DNA of 64,000 nt from Taenia hydatigena (Eukaryota > Platyhelminthes > Cestoda > Cyclophyllidea > Taeniidae). Under the pieces are notes generated by a model, which was not told where the DNA came from, made no database searches, and saw only the letters and a list, made by a program, of their open reading frames with translations. The stretch is taken from contig JADWOT020000004.1 of assembly GCA_036345935.2 (NCBI GenBank), positions 19,883,155-19,947,154 on the forward strand. The letters run 5' to 3'. Shown piece after piece: positions 49,101 to 61,900 of this stretch. The position numbers and the translations under genes are program-made. Within the stretch, counting starts at the first letter, position 1. Each line of letters opens with the position of its first letter.

Positions 49101-50225
49101 ATTTAATGCCATTAACACAATGGCGAAGTAGAAATTTGCGAGAATTCACAATTAAAATGAGGTGGTACAAATGACCCTTTTCAGCTTTTGAATGGCAGAA
49201 CTGTTGCTTTGGATCCACTTGGCAAAATGGGGTGGAAAATTTTTACTAACCACGAAGTCACAAACAACTCACCGAAATGTTTTTAAAAGTCCTGATTTAG
49301 CTAATACGTTTTAAACGACAGCCAAGGATTTGCAGGTTACCTAATGCTCAAAGTCGCATGGTGAAGCAAATTCTTACCATAATTATTCTTCTTGATAGCA
49401 AAGGTAATCCATGGAATCCATTTATGCCTCAAATCATTATGTAGTCTCCATGTATTATTTGCAAGTTATGTTTCTTCACTTTTAACTTTAAGGCAGGCTA
49501 TCTTAAGCACCTATCCGACTTCTCTTAAATATTTGAAGAACTGCGCCTCATTTGGGAGAAGTTTTATCTTAGGTCTGTTAATCACTGCATGCTCAGCACT
49601 GAAGTGCGAATTCCACTTTTACAACATTTAAAATGCGATCGAGTGTCATGGAGGTAAATTGCACTCCCTGCGTTTGTCTTGTCTTTCAAAACAAGCCATC
49701 AAACTAGCATTACGGACCTAATTACCTTGAGTGGAGCCTTCAGCATAACGTTGCCAACACCTGTGCTGCGTTGAGTAAATTCTATAAGTCTTTTCTAAAC
49801 AGCACATTTCCATTATTATTGAAAACAATAGCCCACTCGCACCACTTTCAACCTTTCGGAGAGCATTGAATCAGACGAATCGCAAACAACCAACACAGCC
49901 GCAGAACCCACGTTGCCCATGGAAACGGCCTCGGGTCCGCCTCCAACGTCAACAAATCCTGCGCCTGCTTACGCCTATCCTCGGATAGTAATTGAAAGTG
50001 AACAGCACTCCTCAAGTCCGGCTATAGGCGGCGCAGTCGGTCAAGTTGTCCGCGCGGGAGACGAAGTTGAGTTCACAACACACACCCCACTACGAGGCTT
50101 CTCCTTACCGCTGGAAAAGGAGGTTTACTTCCAAAAACTGCGACTCATTCATCTACGAACATTTGGTGGACGGAGAACCACTCGACCCATTCGAAAACTT
50201 CGGAGACAGGAACGGGTTGGTTTAA
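43116..50225 (+). CDS. Kv2/Shab-type voltage-gated K+ channel
   Basis: Alpha subunit of a delayed-rectifier K+ channel. Two exons are firm: 43116-44324 and 45229-46218, joined in phase 0 as MTAR/IFAVVS. Residues 1-255 are a long, probably disordered N-terminus; then the T1 tetramerisation domain ([48 protein letters not shown]). The linker [12 protein letters not shown] leads into S1 in exon 2. S4 is [20 protein letters not shown], the pore signature is [10 protein letters not shown]6 has PIPIIV, then FAEYYKEQ and a basic [17 protein letters not shown]1 and S4 match Shab rather than Shaker, Shaw or Shal. The tail probably continues from 49862 (phase 0) through 49987, a 49 bp GT-AG intron, and 50037-50225, giving 837 residues; alternatively 49862-50371 is read straight through. 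The last part is uncertain; the channel identity is not. Confidence 0.9.
44325..45228 (+). other. K+ channel intron 1
   Basis: A 904 bp intron from GTGAGA to CTTTAG, between the T1 linker and S1. No further coding sequence or repeat copy recognised. Confidence 0.8.
46219..49861 (+). other. K+ channel intron 2 (proposed)
   Basis: A 3.6 kb stretch starting with a good GTAAGG donor. It contains one plus-strand copy of the dispersed repeat (about 46650-46775). No exon recognised by motif; extra C-terminal exons of the channel could be hidden, because that tail is poorly conserved. Confidence 0.5.
46650..46775 (+). repeat. Dispersed repeat copy
   Basis: Shows ACTTCCCTGAGGACGAAAGA, GCATAATCCTCGAGCAGAAT, a CGTATTATCGATG block and GGCTGTTGGCATGGCCCCGA, the clearest copy of the 5' two-thirds of the family. 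Confidence 0.7.
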
Positions 50226-51559
50226 ATATTAACTTTTATGCCATTGTGGGGTGCGAATTTCAGACTAAGGACGTTCTTACTTTGTGTGTGCTTATAGTTT
50301 ACCGTGGAGCAGAACCAACGGAGGTTTTCTTCGCCCAGTACCCCCCAGGGACTAAAAACCGTCTTTCCTGAAGCGCGATCCTTTTCCACCTCCACTGCAC
50401 CAAGTGGAATGAACAATAAAACGTTGCCTTGAAAATAAGTACAGATGCAGCCAGTTTGTGTTGAAGAAGAGCCACCCTATCAATCCAATCTTGTACTTGT
50501 TCTTTGGAGACTTTGACAGGAACTTTTAGGGAATGGGTTCCCTAGACCGCGAGATAATTCATATCTTGTCTCGCACAGTCGGCATTTGCCTTTAAAAATG
50601 CGCACATAATTGGGATTGTAGAAAATAGACGATGAAAACACGTACAGCAATCGTTGCTTCATGTATTAGCAAGTATTACGAGTTATAGGTAATATGTTAT
50701 TGCATAAAACATAATGAAAACGTAAATTCAGAGGTGAACATTGAATGCTATTTGACACGCCTAATTTAACTTTGTTATCAAATTTGATTAGGTTTTTAGA
50801 CACTAGAGCGGGCAACGAGCCATTCCCTTTAGTGAGTCGTAGTTGATTTATATTTCTACTAAGTTTATTAAGTGTAAAAGACTAATTAACACTAATGCGA
50901 CCAAATTCTGCCCAGACAAATCTACTTATTATGTTCTTGGTCATTTAAAAACGATAGCGTTGAGGGACTTTAGGCCATATTTTTGTACCAACTGTGAACC
51001 GGATAATGTAACGAACAGCTATGCAGCGGTTAAAATTTATGCTAAAATGGCTCTCGAAACGCCTCAAGCGATTATAAACCTATGTAGCAAACACTTAAAT
51101 GAACACGCGCCGTTTACTTTCCCCGTTTTAACATGATAGACATGACCCTGAGGAATGCCTTTTTATTACATATGATTGAGGCATTGTGAAGGCTTTAGAA
51201 AACCTACGTTAAACAATATTCTTGTTACTTTCTGCTGTACAATTTAAAGGCAGTCAAGTTTTTTAACCCCATCCTTCGCCATCGATGACGCCCTTTCTGA
51301 GATTGATAGGATCAATTTAATGCGTTTTGAGCTAGAAGCAGTATTTATTACTGGTGAGCATACCTATCCTTCATAAATACCACTTTATCATTGCCTTCGA
51401 ACAAGTAAAATGTTTCAGTGCCTACTGTTCTGAATTTTGATACCTTTTTAATTTCCAAACAAGCGATCAAAGGTAAAATTATTTTTAAGTTAGATTTTAA
51501 TCAAAATCTTGTAAATGCTATTCGTTATATAAGAGATTTAGTACAGTAGAACAATGGGC

Positions 51560-51725
51560 TGCATCTGTAGCGCCTCGAGGCTCCCCCGAAGGCAAGGGAA
51601 GGCAGAATGCTAGAGTAGAAAATACATATTTAATGGACAGAGAGAAATAAGCTGCTGGCAGCAAGCCTGCGCAGCTAGGGCAATACGGCCACCTCCGTGA
51701 CCCTGACCGAAACCGGTAGTTTAAA
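51560..51725 (+). repeat. Dispersed repeat copy (best-preserved, plus)
   Basis: Aligns in inverted orientation with 12655-12815 over its whole length, ending in CCGAAACCGGTAGTTTAAAC. The palindromic GTTTAAAC at the edge of both copies may mark the element end. Confidence 0.85.
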
Positions 51726-52199
51726 CAATCATGGTGTTACAGCATCATTTGTTCCATTATTTTATCAATGAGTGGAAATGGAAAGTGCTGCCCACCAGCA
51801 AACTCTAGCACTTTCCTGCCGTCCTTTTATGCTGTCAGCTTGCAATAACTGAACTAACACTACAACCCCACAATAGGTGATTCAAGCACTCACTGCGTCA
51901 AAAGATTGTGCCGCAAGACCCCCCGTATTTTGGATAATAATGCCATGAGACTGCGATGACTGCTGTTAAATGATAAATGCTGGAGCAACTAGTGTTCCCC
52001 TTCTGGCGGATCCTGCTCATATATAACTGCTGGTACAGTCCTGATTTTTAAGGTGAAAGTATTCAAGTCCAAACTAATTAGTCGAAGCCCATCGACTATC
52101 ATACAAACGTTTACTTAATTAACTAACAAATGCTGGAAAATTATTTGTTAAGTTTACGAGGATATTCGAAACCATTAAATTGCCAGAGAAACATTGACT

Positions 52200-52345
52200 G
52201 CAGCGTCCCGAGACTTCCTTGAATGCGAAAGAATATGTAATTAATGAACATAGGGAACAGGGCTGTTGGCATGACCCGGAGGTCAGCCCACGCAGCTGGG
52301 GCAATGTGACCACCTGAGTGACCAAAACCGAAACCGACATCCAGA
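52200..52345 (+). repeat. Dispersed repeat copy
   Basis: Has GAGACTTCCTTGAATGCGAA, the GGGCTGTTGGCATGACCCGG block, GGTCAGCCCACGCAGC, GGGCAATGTGACCACCTGAG and a CCGAAACC end. Only about 0.5 kb from the copy at 51.6 kb, in the same orientation. Confidence 0.75.
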
Positions 52346-55300
52346 ACAAACAAACGTGCTGCATTGACGATCACGCAGCTTTTCTGTCCTAATGTTCTGG
52401 GAACTGCAATACATTTATTTGCTGAACAAGCATATTACACATTAGAGCTAGTTAAGTATGATTTGTGCCTAAAGGCAAAAGGAAATGGTCATTAGCAGAA
52501 AGTACGAGTTTAACTTGAAATTAAAAAAGCGTTAATTGAAGCTTTTATGGACTTGCAATCTGTGTTCCACCAGTCGTGGATGAACAGTCAAATACGTTCC
52601 CTTATTGATAAGTTTTAGGAAAGTGTCCAATTTTGATTTCCGTGATGTAACCGCAATGCTTTGCTGGGTTGTTTAGCTTTGCGTTTGACCACGGGAGAAC
52701 CGAATTTGACGTTGCCTTGGATTGCATGTCCTTTTGATAGTCTTCTTCATGGTGGCAATGCATTTTCTGCCCTACTACTTCAGAGTTGAATTGAGACTGC
52801 TACATTAATGGTAGCAGCAAAAGCGATCCAGCTGAAAGACCCTGAATCCTATGGCCGATCAACGAATCTGCGAAGACTCCCAAGAGAGGGCTTGAGGAAT
52901 GGCTTTATTTCCTAATCCATCCAGTTCCATGACCTGTGGGGCTACTATTATTAATTGAAGCGACACTAGTCTTTAACCATCTAGAAGAGGTCATTACGGA
53001 GCTGACTACGTTGCCTTCATAAAGGTGTCAATGAATTAACCACAAAGCATCCCCTCAGCTATTTGCGATCTGATTAGAACCCAAATAGATAGATAGGTGA
53101 GCTGGTGGATTGCTGGACAGCATTGAAGTGAGAACAAAAGGCGACGAATAGGCGCCAAGTAGGAATCGAAGCAAAACATCATTCCTAGTAAACCGTTTTA
53201 AAATACGCCTTTTATTACACGGCTTTGCTCGTAGGTCGGTGTTCTTGGAAATAGCAAAGGAGTTGGAAGACACCCTTGTTGCAGAGAAGGATGGACGAAG
53301 CTTTAGATTCGGTAAAGTTTCTGTGATGCATCAGCGACGTCGGGATTGAATGCTCCCTCAGATGCGCGCAAATAGAACGAATGACGTATCTGGATAGGGT
53401 GGTTCTATTCAAGTCATCGACTGTGTTGGTGGCTCTTGACACGCAGGTTGGCAAGGGGAGGGGAGGAGGTGCACTGAGATCGACGCTCGAAAGAAGAGGG
53501 AGAGGATGTGCGGTGGTTTGGTAATTCGGTTAATTCCATATTGTATTATCTGGGCACTTAAGCCTCCGCTGTGCGGCACGCCAACCGGAGCATGCCAACT
53601 TGCTTTTAGCTCTTCCCTCAGTTGATTGCCCTACTAATGTGGCTTCTTAGGGCTTCGGAGAAGATCGGAGGTGCTGTACCACTGTAGAGACCCGTCTGAA
53701 ACCCTACCTTCATGACGTGACGTGTTAAATAGAACCAAGCCTTCTTCCGAAATGGTATAGACATGCAAAATATAGCCTGTTGTAAGAAGAAGATAGCCAA
53801 GATGAAAGTAGTATTACATTAATATCTTAGGGGCCAATTCTCCCTTTTGTTTCAAAAGTTTCCTAATGTACGCGTAAGTGCAAATAACTTTGGGATGCAT
53901 CGACGATCACTTTGTTACTGCTAAATGTAAATTAATGTTTGCTCAAAGTTCAATGTGTTATTTAATTCATTAGTGGAAATAGGAGCTGAAAAACCTCAAA
54001 CAAGATCACACTATGGGACCAAAGGCTGCATTATTCACGTTATTCATTTACATGAATTTTGTGTTTCCGAACGAGGCGTGATCAAACGAAGTTTAAAGTA
54101 GTCGTTATGCGCAAGCTCGCAGTTAACCGTCAGTCAGGAGCCCGCTAAAACAAAGTGCTGTTATGGTTGTAATGCTTTCTTGGCTGTGCAAAGCAATGTA
54201 ACAATGATAATTCTTTTATGATTCCAAATACAGCGGTAGCAATATATTCTTAAACAACATCTAAGTACTTACAGTCGTTGCGATTCTTCCCGTTGCTCTT
54301 TTGCTAAATTCTTCTGGTATATTTGATGGCCTTTTCAGCAAATTAATTCGGTTTAATTTGCCATGCTGATGTATTTGCCGTAAAGCTTTTGTGCATTCGT
54401 CGGCTTGGTAAACTAAATAGACTCGTTAATCCGTGGATAATATAAACGCGGTGAATGGAGGAATTGATGATAAACCATTTGGAACAAATTTGTGCAGAGC
54501 TGTCTGTAACATCTATGTAAATATGTCAATTAAAAGGATTTACAAGCCTTTTCTATCTCTCGACTAGCTAAAATAAACCGCCGCATACACAGATAACTAG
54601 AGAGACTGTTTGACAAGTAAGTAGATATGTAGGTTGCTTGGTAGCAGGAAAACCCTTAAGTGAGAGCAGCAATTTGAGATAAGGAAATAGAAGCAAAGCT
54701 CCATCTTTATTACATTGCTATCAGCGGAATCTTCCATTAATTAGCTCTGCTTTTCCGCCGATGCTCTTGGGAGCAAGGGTGGACGCGCGTGACGGCTTAC
54801 CCAGTCCATTGATCTCCCAATGATATTCACATACAAGACGGAGGTTTTAGGTTCAGTAAGTTTTCAAAATGCGCGAGAAATATCAAAATCACTTACACTT
54901 CTAATTACATACGACATTTATGACAAAAGCCGCTAGTTCGTTAATGTTACCTTTAAAAGCATAGATTATGATGCGCTTGCAGGGGCTTTGATTGAACAGA
55001 AAATGTTCTAAAAGCGATTGTAAAGTAAATTATTAGGTTGCATAATTTTGAACTTGATAATGCTTGCACTTAAGCGTCCGTATAAAGCATTTACTCTCGG
55101 CAGTGTAATATCTGGAGCTTGCAAGTAGCCTATCAGCCTAAATACAAATAGGCAGCATACCTTCTATTTGCCAATGCAAATTCTAAGAACCCCATGAAAG
55201 ACTCAAGGTCTTTTGATCCTCTCCTCTAGCAAATAAATTGTTTTGGACAATCAGAGTACGCTAATCCTTCGTTAGCTTGTGCTATCATATCAGATTCTGG

Positions 55301-55503
55301 CGCATTGGCAACTTCCCGAAAAGATCATTAGTGCCTAGACTATTTTTTGATTAACGGCTTTTATTTTTAATCCATCTTACCTCCCAAAGTTAGTTTTACA
55401 AAAAATTATAAATTTACATTAACCATTAGTGTAATTTTTGAAAATTACCGACAAACCAATTAGAGTCCGGGGGCATGTGTTAATGCTTTGAATAGCGTAT
55501 GCG

Positions 55504-58500
55504 ATGTCGTCTATGACTTTATCGAGAGAACAAAGGTACGATCGCCAGCTACGTCTCTGGGGTGATCGCGGTCAAGAAAGGTTAGGAAGTGCAAACGTGT
55601 GCGTATTGGGAGCCAATGCAGTTGGATCTGAGCTTCTTAAAAATCTGGTATTACCGGGTATCGGTGGATTCACCATCGTGGACGATGCCGTTGTCACGAA
55701 GAAAGACTTGGGTAGCAAGTTCGTGTTTATCTTAAGATGACTTGTACTGTTAGCTTTTTCGTGACGTCCCTATCCATCGGAAAGGTATCTATTACTTTCC
55801 CGCTTTAATTACTTTAGCCTAGAGCGCAGGTTGTCACAGAATGGCTTTCCGAAATGAACACTGAGGTCCGTGGCAAATTCTTGGTCGAGAATCTCGATAA
55901 TATGATAGAAAACGATCCTACGTTCTTTTTAGGCTTTGACGTCATAGTCTATACGAATATTCTTGAGAGGTATGTTCGTGTTGTTATTACAATTTCTCCA
56001 TTTACGTAGCCAACTTCTTCGAATTAGTAGGATTGTTTCCCAAGCCCACATTCCAATCATTATCTGTGTTAGCGTTGGCTTCATTGGCCTCCTTCGTGTC
56101 TCTGTTCAAGAGCATGCGGTTATTGAGTCACATCCTGATTCAACCAAACCGGATTTTCGACTTGACAACCCTCCGGAGGCCTTTGTTCGTTTGGTCAATG
56201 ACCCCGAAAACGATTTGGATTCTCTTCCTGCCAGTCAGCTCTCTCAAGTGCCCTGGCTCATTATTATTTACAAGTTCCTTTCCCATTTTCAACGCGAGGT
56301 AGTTTTTTGGCAAGCACTACTTTGTTTTCACTTCTTAATTTCAACGTTTTGCTGAAGATGGTTCATTATTTAATCCCTTTTCTCTGTAGAATGGTCGGTT
56401 TCCATCATCATATTCAGATAAGCAAGAAATTCGTAAACTAATAAATGCAGGTGAGTTATCTAGCATTAGTTACCGCTTCTAGCTGCTGATTCTCTTTTGG
56501 AAAAGTGTCGTTCGCGTGGAGAAACTATAGAACCTAATTTCGAACTACTAAATTTTCAAGAAGCATCAAGGGCTGTAAACACGGCTATTTCTATGACGAA
56601 AGTGAGCTCCGACATTTTTGCTGCTCTGCTAACTTGTGGACGCGAATTTACTCTGTCCGCTCATTCTGTGCAGATCCCACCCGAGGTCCTCCAAATGTTC
56701 GAAGATTGTCGATGTCAATGGTACGGAAGTTCCGACGATCGACTGACCCTGGATCGGGTAAGTTATAGGCTTCTTTTATCTGCGTCTTTAGTCGTCAAAG
56801 TCGACGACCTCTGTAGGGAACCTGACGATGTCGTCATTTTGGAAAATGGTCGGTGCATTGAAGGAATACACTATGAATGAGGGTGGCGGAAACTTGCCTC
56901 TTCGTGGAGATCTTCCTGACATGACCTCTAGTTCGAGTCGCTACTTGAAGCTGCTGGCAACCTACAGAGAAGCCGCTGAAACAGCTGTGGAACATCTGGC
57001 GTCTCGACTGTCTCATGTGAGTTTAAGAAGCCCTCTCCCGCGCCCCGTTGTATTGGTTATGAATGTCTAAACCTTAGGTCCAATTTGCCTTTTCACCTGT
57101 AGATGGATGAATTGCGCTTGGAGGACGTGAGGCTCCTGGGTTTGGAAATCTTCTTACTCAACCTCGTTTGCTTAAAGTTTTCGTTGTAAAGGATATCCTT
57201 TTTTTGCTTCAGCGCGCAATGCTGCCTACTTGCGTGTAATTAGGTGTCGATCACTTGAAGAGGAGCTGAAACTGTCACCAGCTCGTTCTGATGACTTGCG
57301 TGAGTTACATTTTATGACGCTTCGCTTTCGATGTTTATTTACTGACTCAAAAGGCTGTTCGTGCAGAGGATGCTGCACACTGTGTTGTCGCCATTGCATC
57401 AAATAATAACTGCTAAGTTGATTTGAATGAGAAGTGTTAGAGTTGAGATCCAAACTTCACTTAGCAGTCCTATCTTTTCGAAACTGGTAACTTGTATACA
57501 ACTCAAAATATTAACAAGGAACTTGGGCAGTTGAACCATTCAGCAGAACTGCATTCGGAATTATTGAAGAGAGTCTAGTTTGGCCCAGAGTTCGTAAGCA
57601 GAGGTTGGTGATTTTATTCATTGCTTGAGGAATCCAAATTACAATTCGAATGAGTAACATTTTACTGAATGCAACATCGATGGAACTCCCATCGCCTAAT
57701 TTGAACGCTCCTGCACCATTTTTGACACTCGCGAACACTCTGGTGGTTTAGTCTCCGTATGGGATTGTTAATTGCTAGGACGGCAAAAGCGTCTCATGTG
57801 TATTCAAGTTCCCGATGTCGGCACGTACACTACTTAACACTCACATCACCTATTTTTGGCAATTCTTTGCATTATTTCCCAGGACCTAGTTACTTGATGC
57901 GGTTAGCCTGTCTTGGCTATCTACCGGACTGCTCCTGCATATCTGTAGAAATGGGACCTTTAATATAGCGCTACCTTTGGTCGTCTGCAGATTTGATTCC
58001 TGCGCAGGAGGAGAACGATGCCATGCTGTGGTACTTCATGCTGCGCGGCGCGGCTAGCTTTTACTCCGAGCACGGGAGGTGGCCGGGCAGTCCGTGTGGC
58101 ACATCGACCTCGACGGTGGCCACCGCTGAGGGTGGTGACCATCAATTCTGTCCCCACATCGTGGAGCTCGACATGCCCTGTTTGAGAGGCCACGTGAATC
58201 GTGTGCTCACGGCCAGTGGAGTAGCTGTGAACCGAGTCTCGGACGACTTTGTACACGTGAGTTCTTCTGAAGTTCGGTTGGGCATCTGTGCGATTCCCCC
58301 TTGAGGCTATGCGCCTAGGCAGGCCTCAACACGCTTCACCAGACCAGAATCTTGGAAGCCAGACAGATTTGTGTTGCATTCGATGATAAAATCAGCTGTG
58401 CCGTTTGAAAATTGCCATGCTTTTCTAGAGCAGGGGCTTTTTCTCGTCTTGAAGTCGCTTCGGTTGCTTGGGTCCCCATCATCAATTTATGCTATTCACA

Positions 58501-58760
58501 CTCGACCCTTTTGATTCGACTTTTTGACTCAACCGAATCCCGTCAAACTAGGAAGCACCAAGAGACTAACTGCCAATCCACTTCTGCCCTCCTAGGAGAT
58601 GTGTCGCTTCGGAGGCGGTGAAGTTCACTCCGTTGCCGCCTTTATGGGAGGCATCGCAGCTCAGGAAGTTATCAAACTCGTCACCCACCAATTCGTGCCC
58701 ATCTGTCAGCCTCTTATTTACAATGCAATCACCCAACGGGTGGCTCTTTTGGAGTTCTAA
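55504..58760 (+). CDS. NAE1: NEDD8-activating enzyme E1 regulatory subunit (NAE1/APPBP1)
   Basis: With UBA3 it forms the heterodimeric E1 that adenylates and charges NEDD8, starting cullin neddylation. Eleven exons join in phase: 55504-55718, 55754-55784, 55830-55969, 56010-56298, 56390-56450, 56483-56757, 56792-57016, 57103-57139, 57213-57299, 57991-58256 and 58596-58760; 596 residues (human 534). Seen: [20 protein letters not shown] at the start, [88 protein letters not shown], and the C-terminal [20 protein letters not shown] with [13 protein letters not shown]. As in other NAE1 proteins, the Rossmann loop ([10 protein letters not shown]) lacks a full ATP site, consistent with the regulatory role. 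Intron 1 is 35 bp. An extra segment of about 30 residues ([15 protein letters not shown]) lies after the RWPG motif. Confidence 0.97.
57300..57990 (+). other. NAE1 intron 9
   Basis: A 691 bp intron, GTGAGT to TGCAG. Antisense open frames in it have no family motif and are not called. Confidence 0.8.
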
Positions 58761-58927
58761 TCATCATGTGCTTCGTCGGAACAATAAAGAGACCCTCTAT
58801 CTGCGCTATTTTTAATGTTAAATCAATCCGCTTTTTTTCTTGGATACTAGAAAAAAGAATACACAACCTAGGATTAAAAGCTGGCACAACAACGTGCACT
58901 TGGAGGGGGGGAGGGATACCGTCGATT

Positions 58928-61900
58928 TTAGCTCCAGCTATTACCATCATCCGATTTCGCAGCCATCTGTTGATACCATAGGTGGGAGTAGTAGGAGTCA
59001 GGTGTATTGAGAAGGCTTTTGTGCGTGCCCTCCTCAAGAACGCTTCCCTTGCGGAGGACAATTATCCGATCGGCGTCAACAATGGTACTCAGACGGTGCG
59101 CAATCACGATGGAAGTGACGCCGGGAGTGGCTTTTGCTAGACGTCGGAGGATCGTCTGCAAGGGTCGGAGATTAGAAGGAATGAGATGAGGTGGTGGTGT
59201 TCTAAGGTGCGTTTTGTAACCCTTGGTTGGGGACTCACTCCTTCAGTGATGGTGTCAAGGGAGGAGGTCGCCTCATCGTAGATGAGGATGGGGGCTTTCT
59301 TGAGAAGGGCTCTGGCAATTGCGACGCGTTGCTTCTCACCACCCGAGAGCTTTAGACCACGTTCACCCACTTGAGTTTCGTAACCCGAAGGCATGCGTTT
59401 GATGGCCTGGTCCAAATCGGCGAGTCTCGCTGCCTCATAGACTTCGTCATTGGTGGCAGCAAGGTTTCCGTATTTGAGGTTGTAGAAAATCGTGTTATGG
59501 AAGAGCACTGTATCCTAAATTTGGAGAACAAAAAAAGTATCCAGCGAGGATTTTAGGCTAGGCTTCTGTTTCTTAGTGGATTCAAAGTTAATATGCCAGA
59601 TTTCGATTCATGGACGGGCCTTGCACCAGTTTTAAGGCTAGCATTATCTTGTCGAGAACTGGCATGCTACGGGAAACACGAGTTTGGTCAAATTACAACA
59701 TAGGATGCACCAATATTGAAACAGGTTTAATTAATCTGCCAAGACACACCTGTGGAATGACGGCAATTGACTTGCGGAGGCTGACCAAATCCACATTTTG
59801 AATGTTCTGGCCCCCGATGAAGATGGAGCCAGCATCGACATCGTAGAATCGGTAAAGAAGACGCACAAGAGTCGATTTGCCACTACCGCTCTCCCCCACC
59901 ACCGCCACCCGCTGACCTGGTTCCACCTGAAAGCGAAGAAATAGGTCGTAGAAATGATCATTTGGGAAGCTAGTCACTCACCTTGAATGAGAGGTTATTA
60001 CAAATTTTCTGTGGGAAATCTACGCCCTTCTGGTAGGAGAAGCAGACATCACGAAACTCAATGCTTGCAGTATCTTTGGCCACATTTAGCGCTGGAGCGC
60101 CCGGCAGAGACTAAAAGACGATAAAATGAGCTTTCGATAATTGTCATTTCTTCCGAATTTCAGCTGGCGAGATTTGCTGGCAATTCTTAGTTCTAAATTG
60201 ACTTGAGTGAAACATCCAAAACTTTCGCAGTCCGAATTATCATTCCATTCAAGAGGTCAGAATGGCTATCACCAATTTCACACATTTAGATTTGCCCTAC
60301 AACTTAGACTAGTGAATCATTTCTCACCCTCTGCATCGTTTCATTGCGTAAAAAAGGCTAAAAAATTGAAGACGGTGATGATGATTGGAAGAACCCTACC
60401 CGAATGTTTGGTTTAATCTCCAAGAGTCTGAACATGGTGGCCATGTCGACAAGAGACTGGCGGATCTCGCGATAGACGCTGCCAAGGAAGTTGAGAGGAA
60501 CGGAGAGTTGAAATAGGAGACCATTAACCAGCACCAGATCGCCAACGGTGAGACCAGAATTAGCTGTGGCGGCGGTGGCAGCAGCAGCGATGGCAGAAGG
60601 ATCGATTTGGCCCGCCACCACAGCCATCGTAGCAGCAAGACCGGCGGAGAAGATGGCCACTTGGCCGAAATTGAGGGCGGCCAGACTGGTGGAGGTCTTG
60701 ATGCTTGCTCGCTCAAACTGACCCTGCAGTCCGTCGTAGACACTACTTTCGTGCGCCTCGTTCCCAAAGTACTGTAAGACAAAGTGCGATGGGAAGGTAA
60801 AAACAAGTGGGGTAGCGAATCCTAAATCAACCTTGGATTCTCTAGGTTAGATTTCCTGAGGTATTGTGAGGCTTCAATACAAGTGGAGGCCTCGATTCTG
60901 ATACTATTAAAGAAAGGGAAAAGGAGCCAATCCGGTTATATGGTAACGGTCACTTACCCGTCCCTTAGTGGATATGGAGCATCACGCAAGCAAGCGGTGA
61001 GAAAGCACTTACCTTAATGGTCTCATAATTAATCATGGCGTCAGTGGCATGACTCCCAGCTAGACTGTCGGCTTTATTCATCTCTCGACGAAATTCCGTT
61101 CGCCAACGAGTCACAGCCAAAGTAAAAGCTGTGTACACGCTTATGCAGAGAAGAGCAATCGTACTGCATCCAAGGCCATACTTATGGAACTAAAACACAC
61201 CAAAACACAGGGTGAATGTGAAATTAGCTCTTATAGCAACGCCAAATTAGGGATGTGATAGTGGGAGGGAAGCCAGAGATCATTCACCAGGATTGCAGTC
61301 ACCAGGCTGACTTCCAGGAGGGTTGGGAGGAGATTAAAGACGAGAGCTATGAGCACAAATTGGATGGCACGTGCACCTCGATCTATCGCCTTGCCAATGG
61401 CGCCCGTCCTTCTGTCGAGGTGGTATGCGAGATCAAGAGAGAGAACGTGGCTGAAAACGGCCGCGCCAACCTTCCGGATGGAGGAGTGAGCGGCTTTTGC
61501 AAAAACGGCGTTGCGGAGTTCATTCAAACCGGAAGCAGCTGCACGCACAGCACCATCTAGGCGGAGAAAGAAAGGAAGCCCATTTCACTGTTAATCTAAT
61601 AGAGGTGTGGGCTGGAAAACTTAAGGGAACTATGCAATACGTCAGCGATTATCAAAAAAGAAGATCCGAACACATCACAGTATTCTGGGTCATGTCCTGT
61701 AGTCGATTTTGGATAATGCGAGGTGACTACTGCGCCGATTCCATGAAATGTGCCCATCGTCGCCACCATTCAAAAAGTTGTGACATCTGATTATGACCTG
61801 TTCAGGATTCAATACTACAACGCTTTTATGTGGTTATCTTAAATCCATTACAACCTCCCCGGAAATAGCTTCGAGTGCCATTTATCCACACAATTACTTA

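Larger units (their letters stand above)
50226..55503. other. Gene-poor region upstream of NAE1
   Basis: About 5.3 kb with no recognised gene. It holds two plus-strand dispersed-repeat copies (51560-51725 and 52200-52345) and a purine-rich tract near 53455-53515. Short open frames (for example 50843-51136 and 53055-53454) carry no motif I recognise and are not called. It includes the NAE1 promoter. Confidence 0.55.

Noticed and set aside
61255..61790. Plus-strand frames across ABCB7 exon 3
   Set aside because: Antisense shadows of the conserved ABCB7 coding strand.
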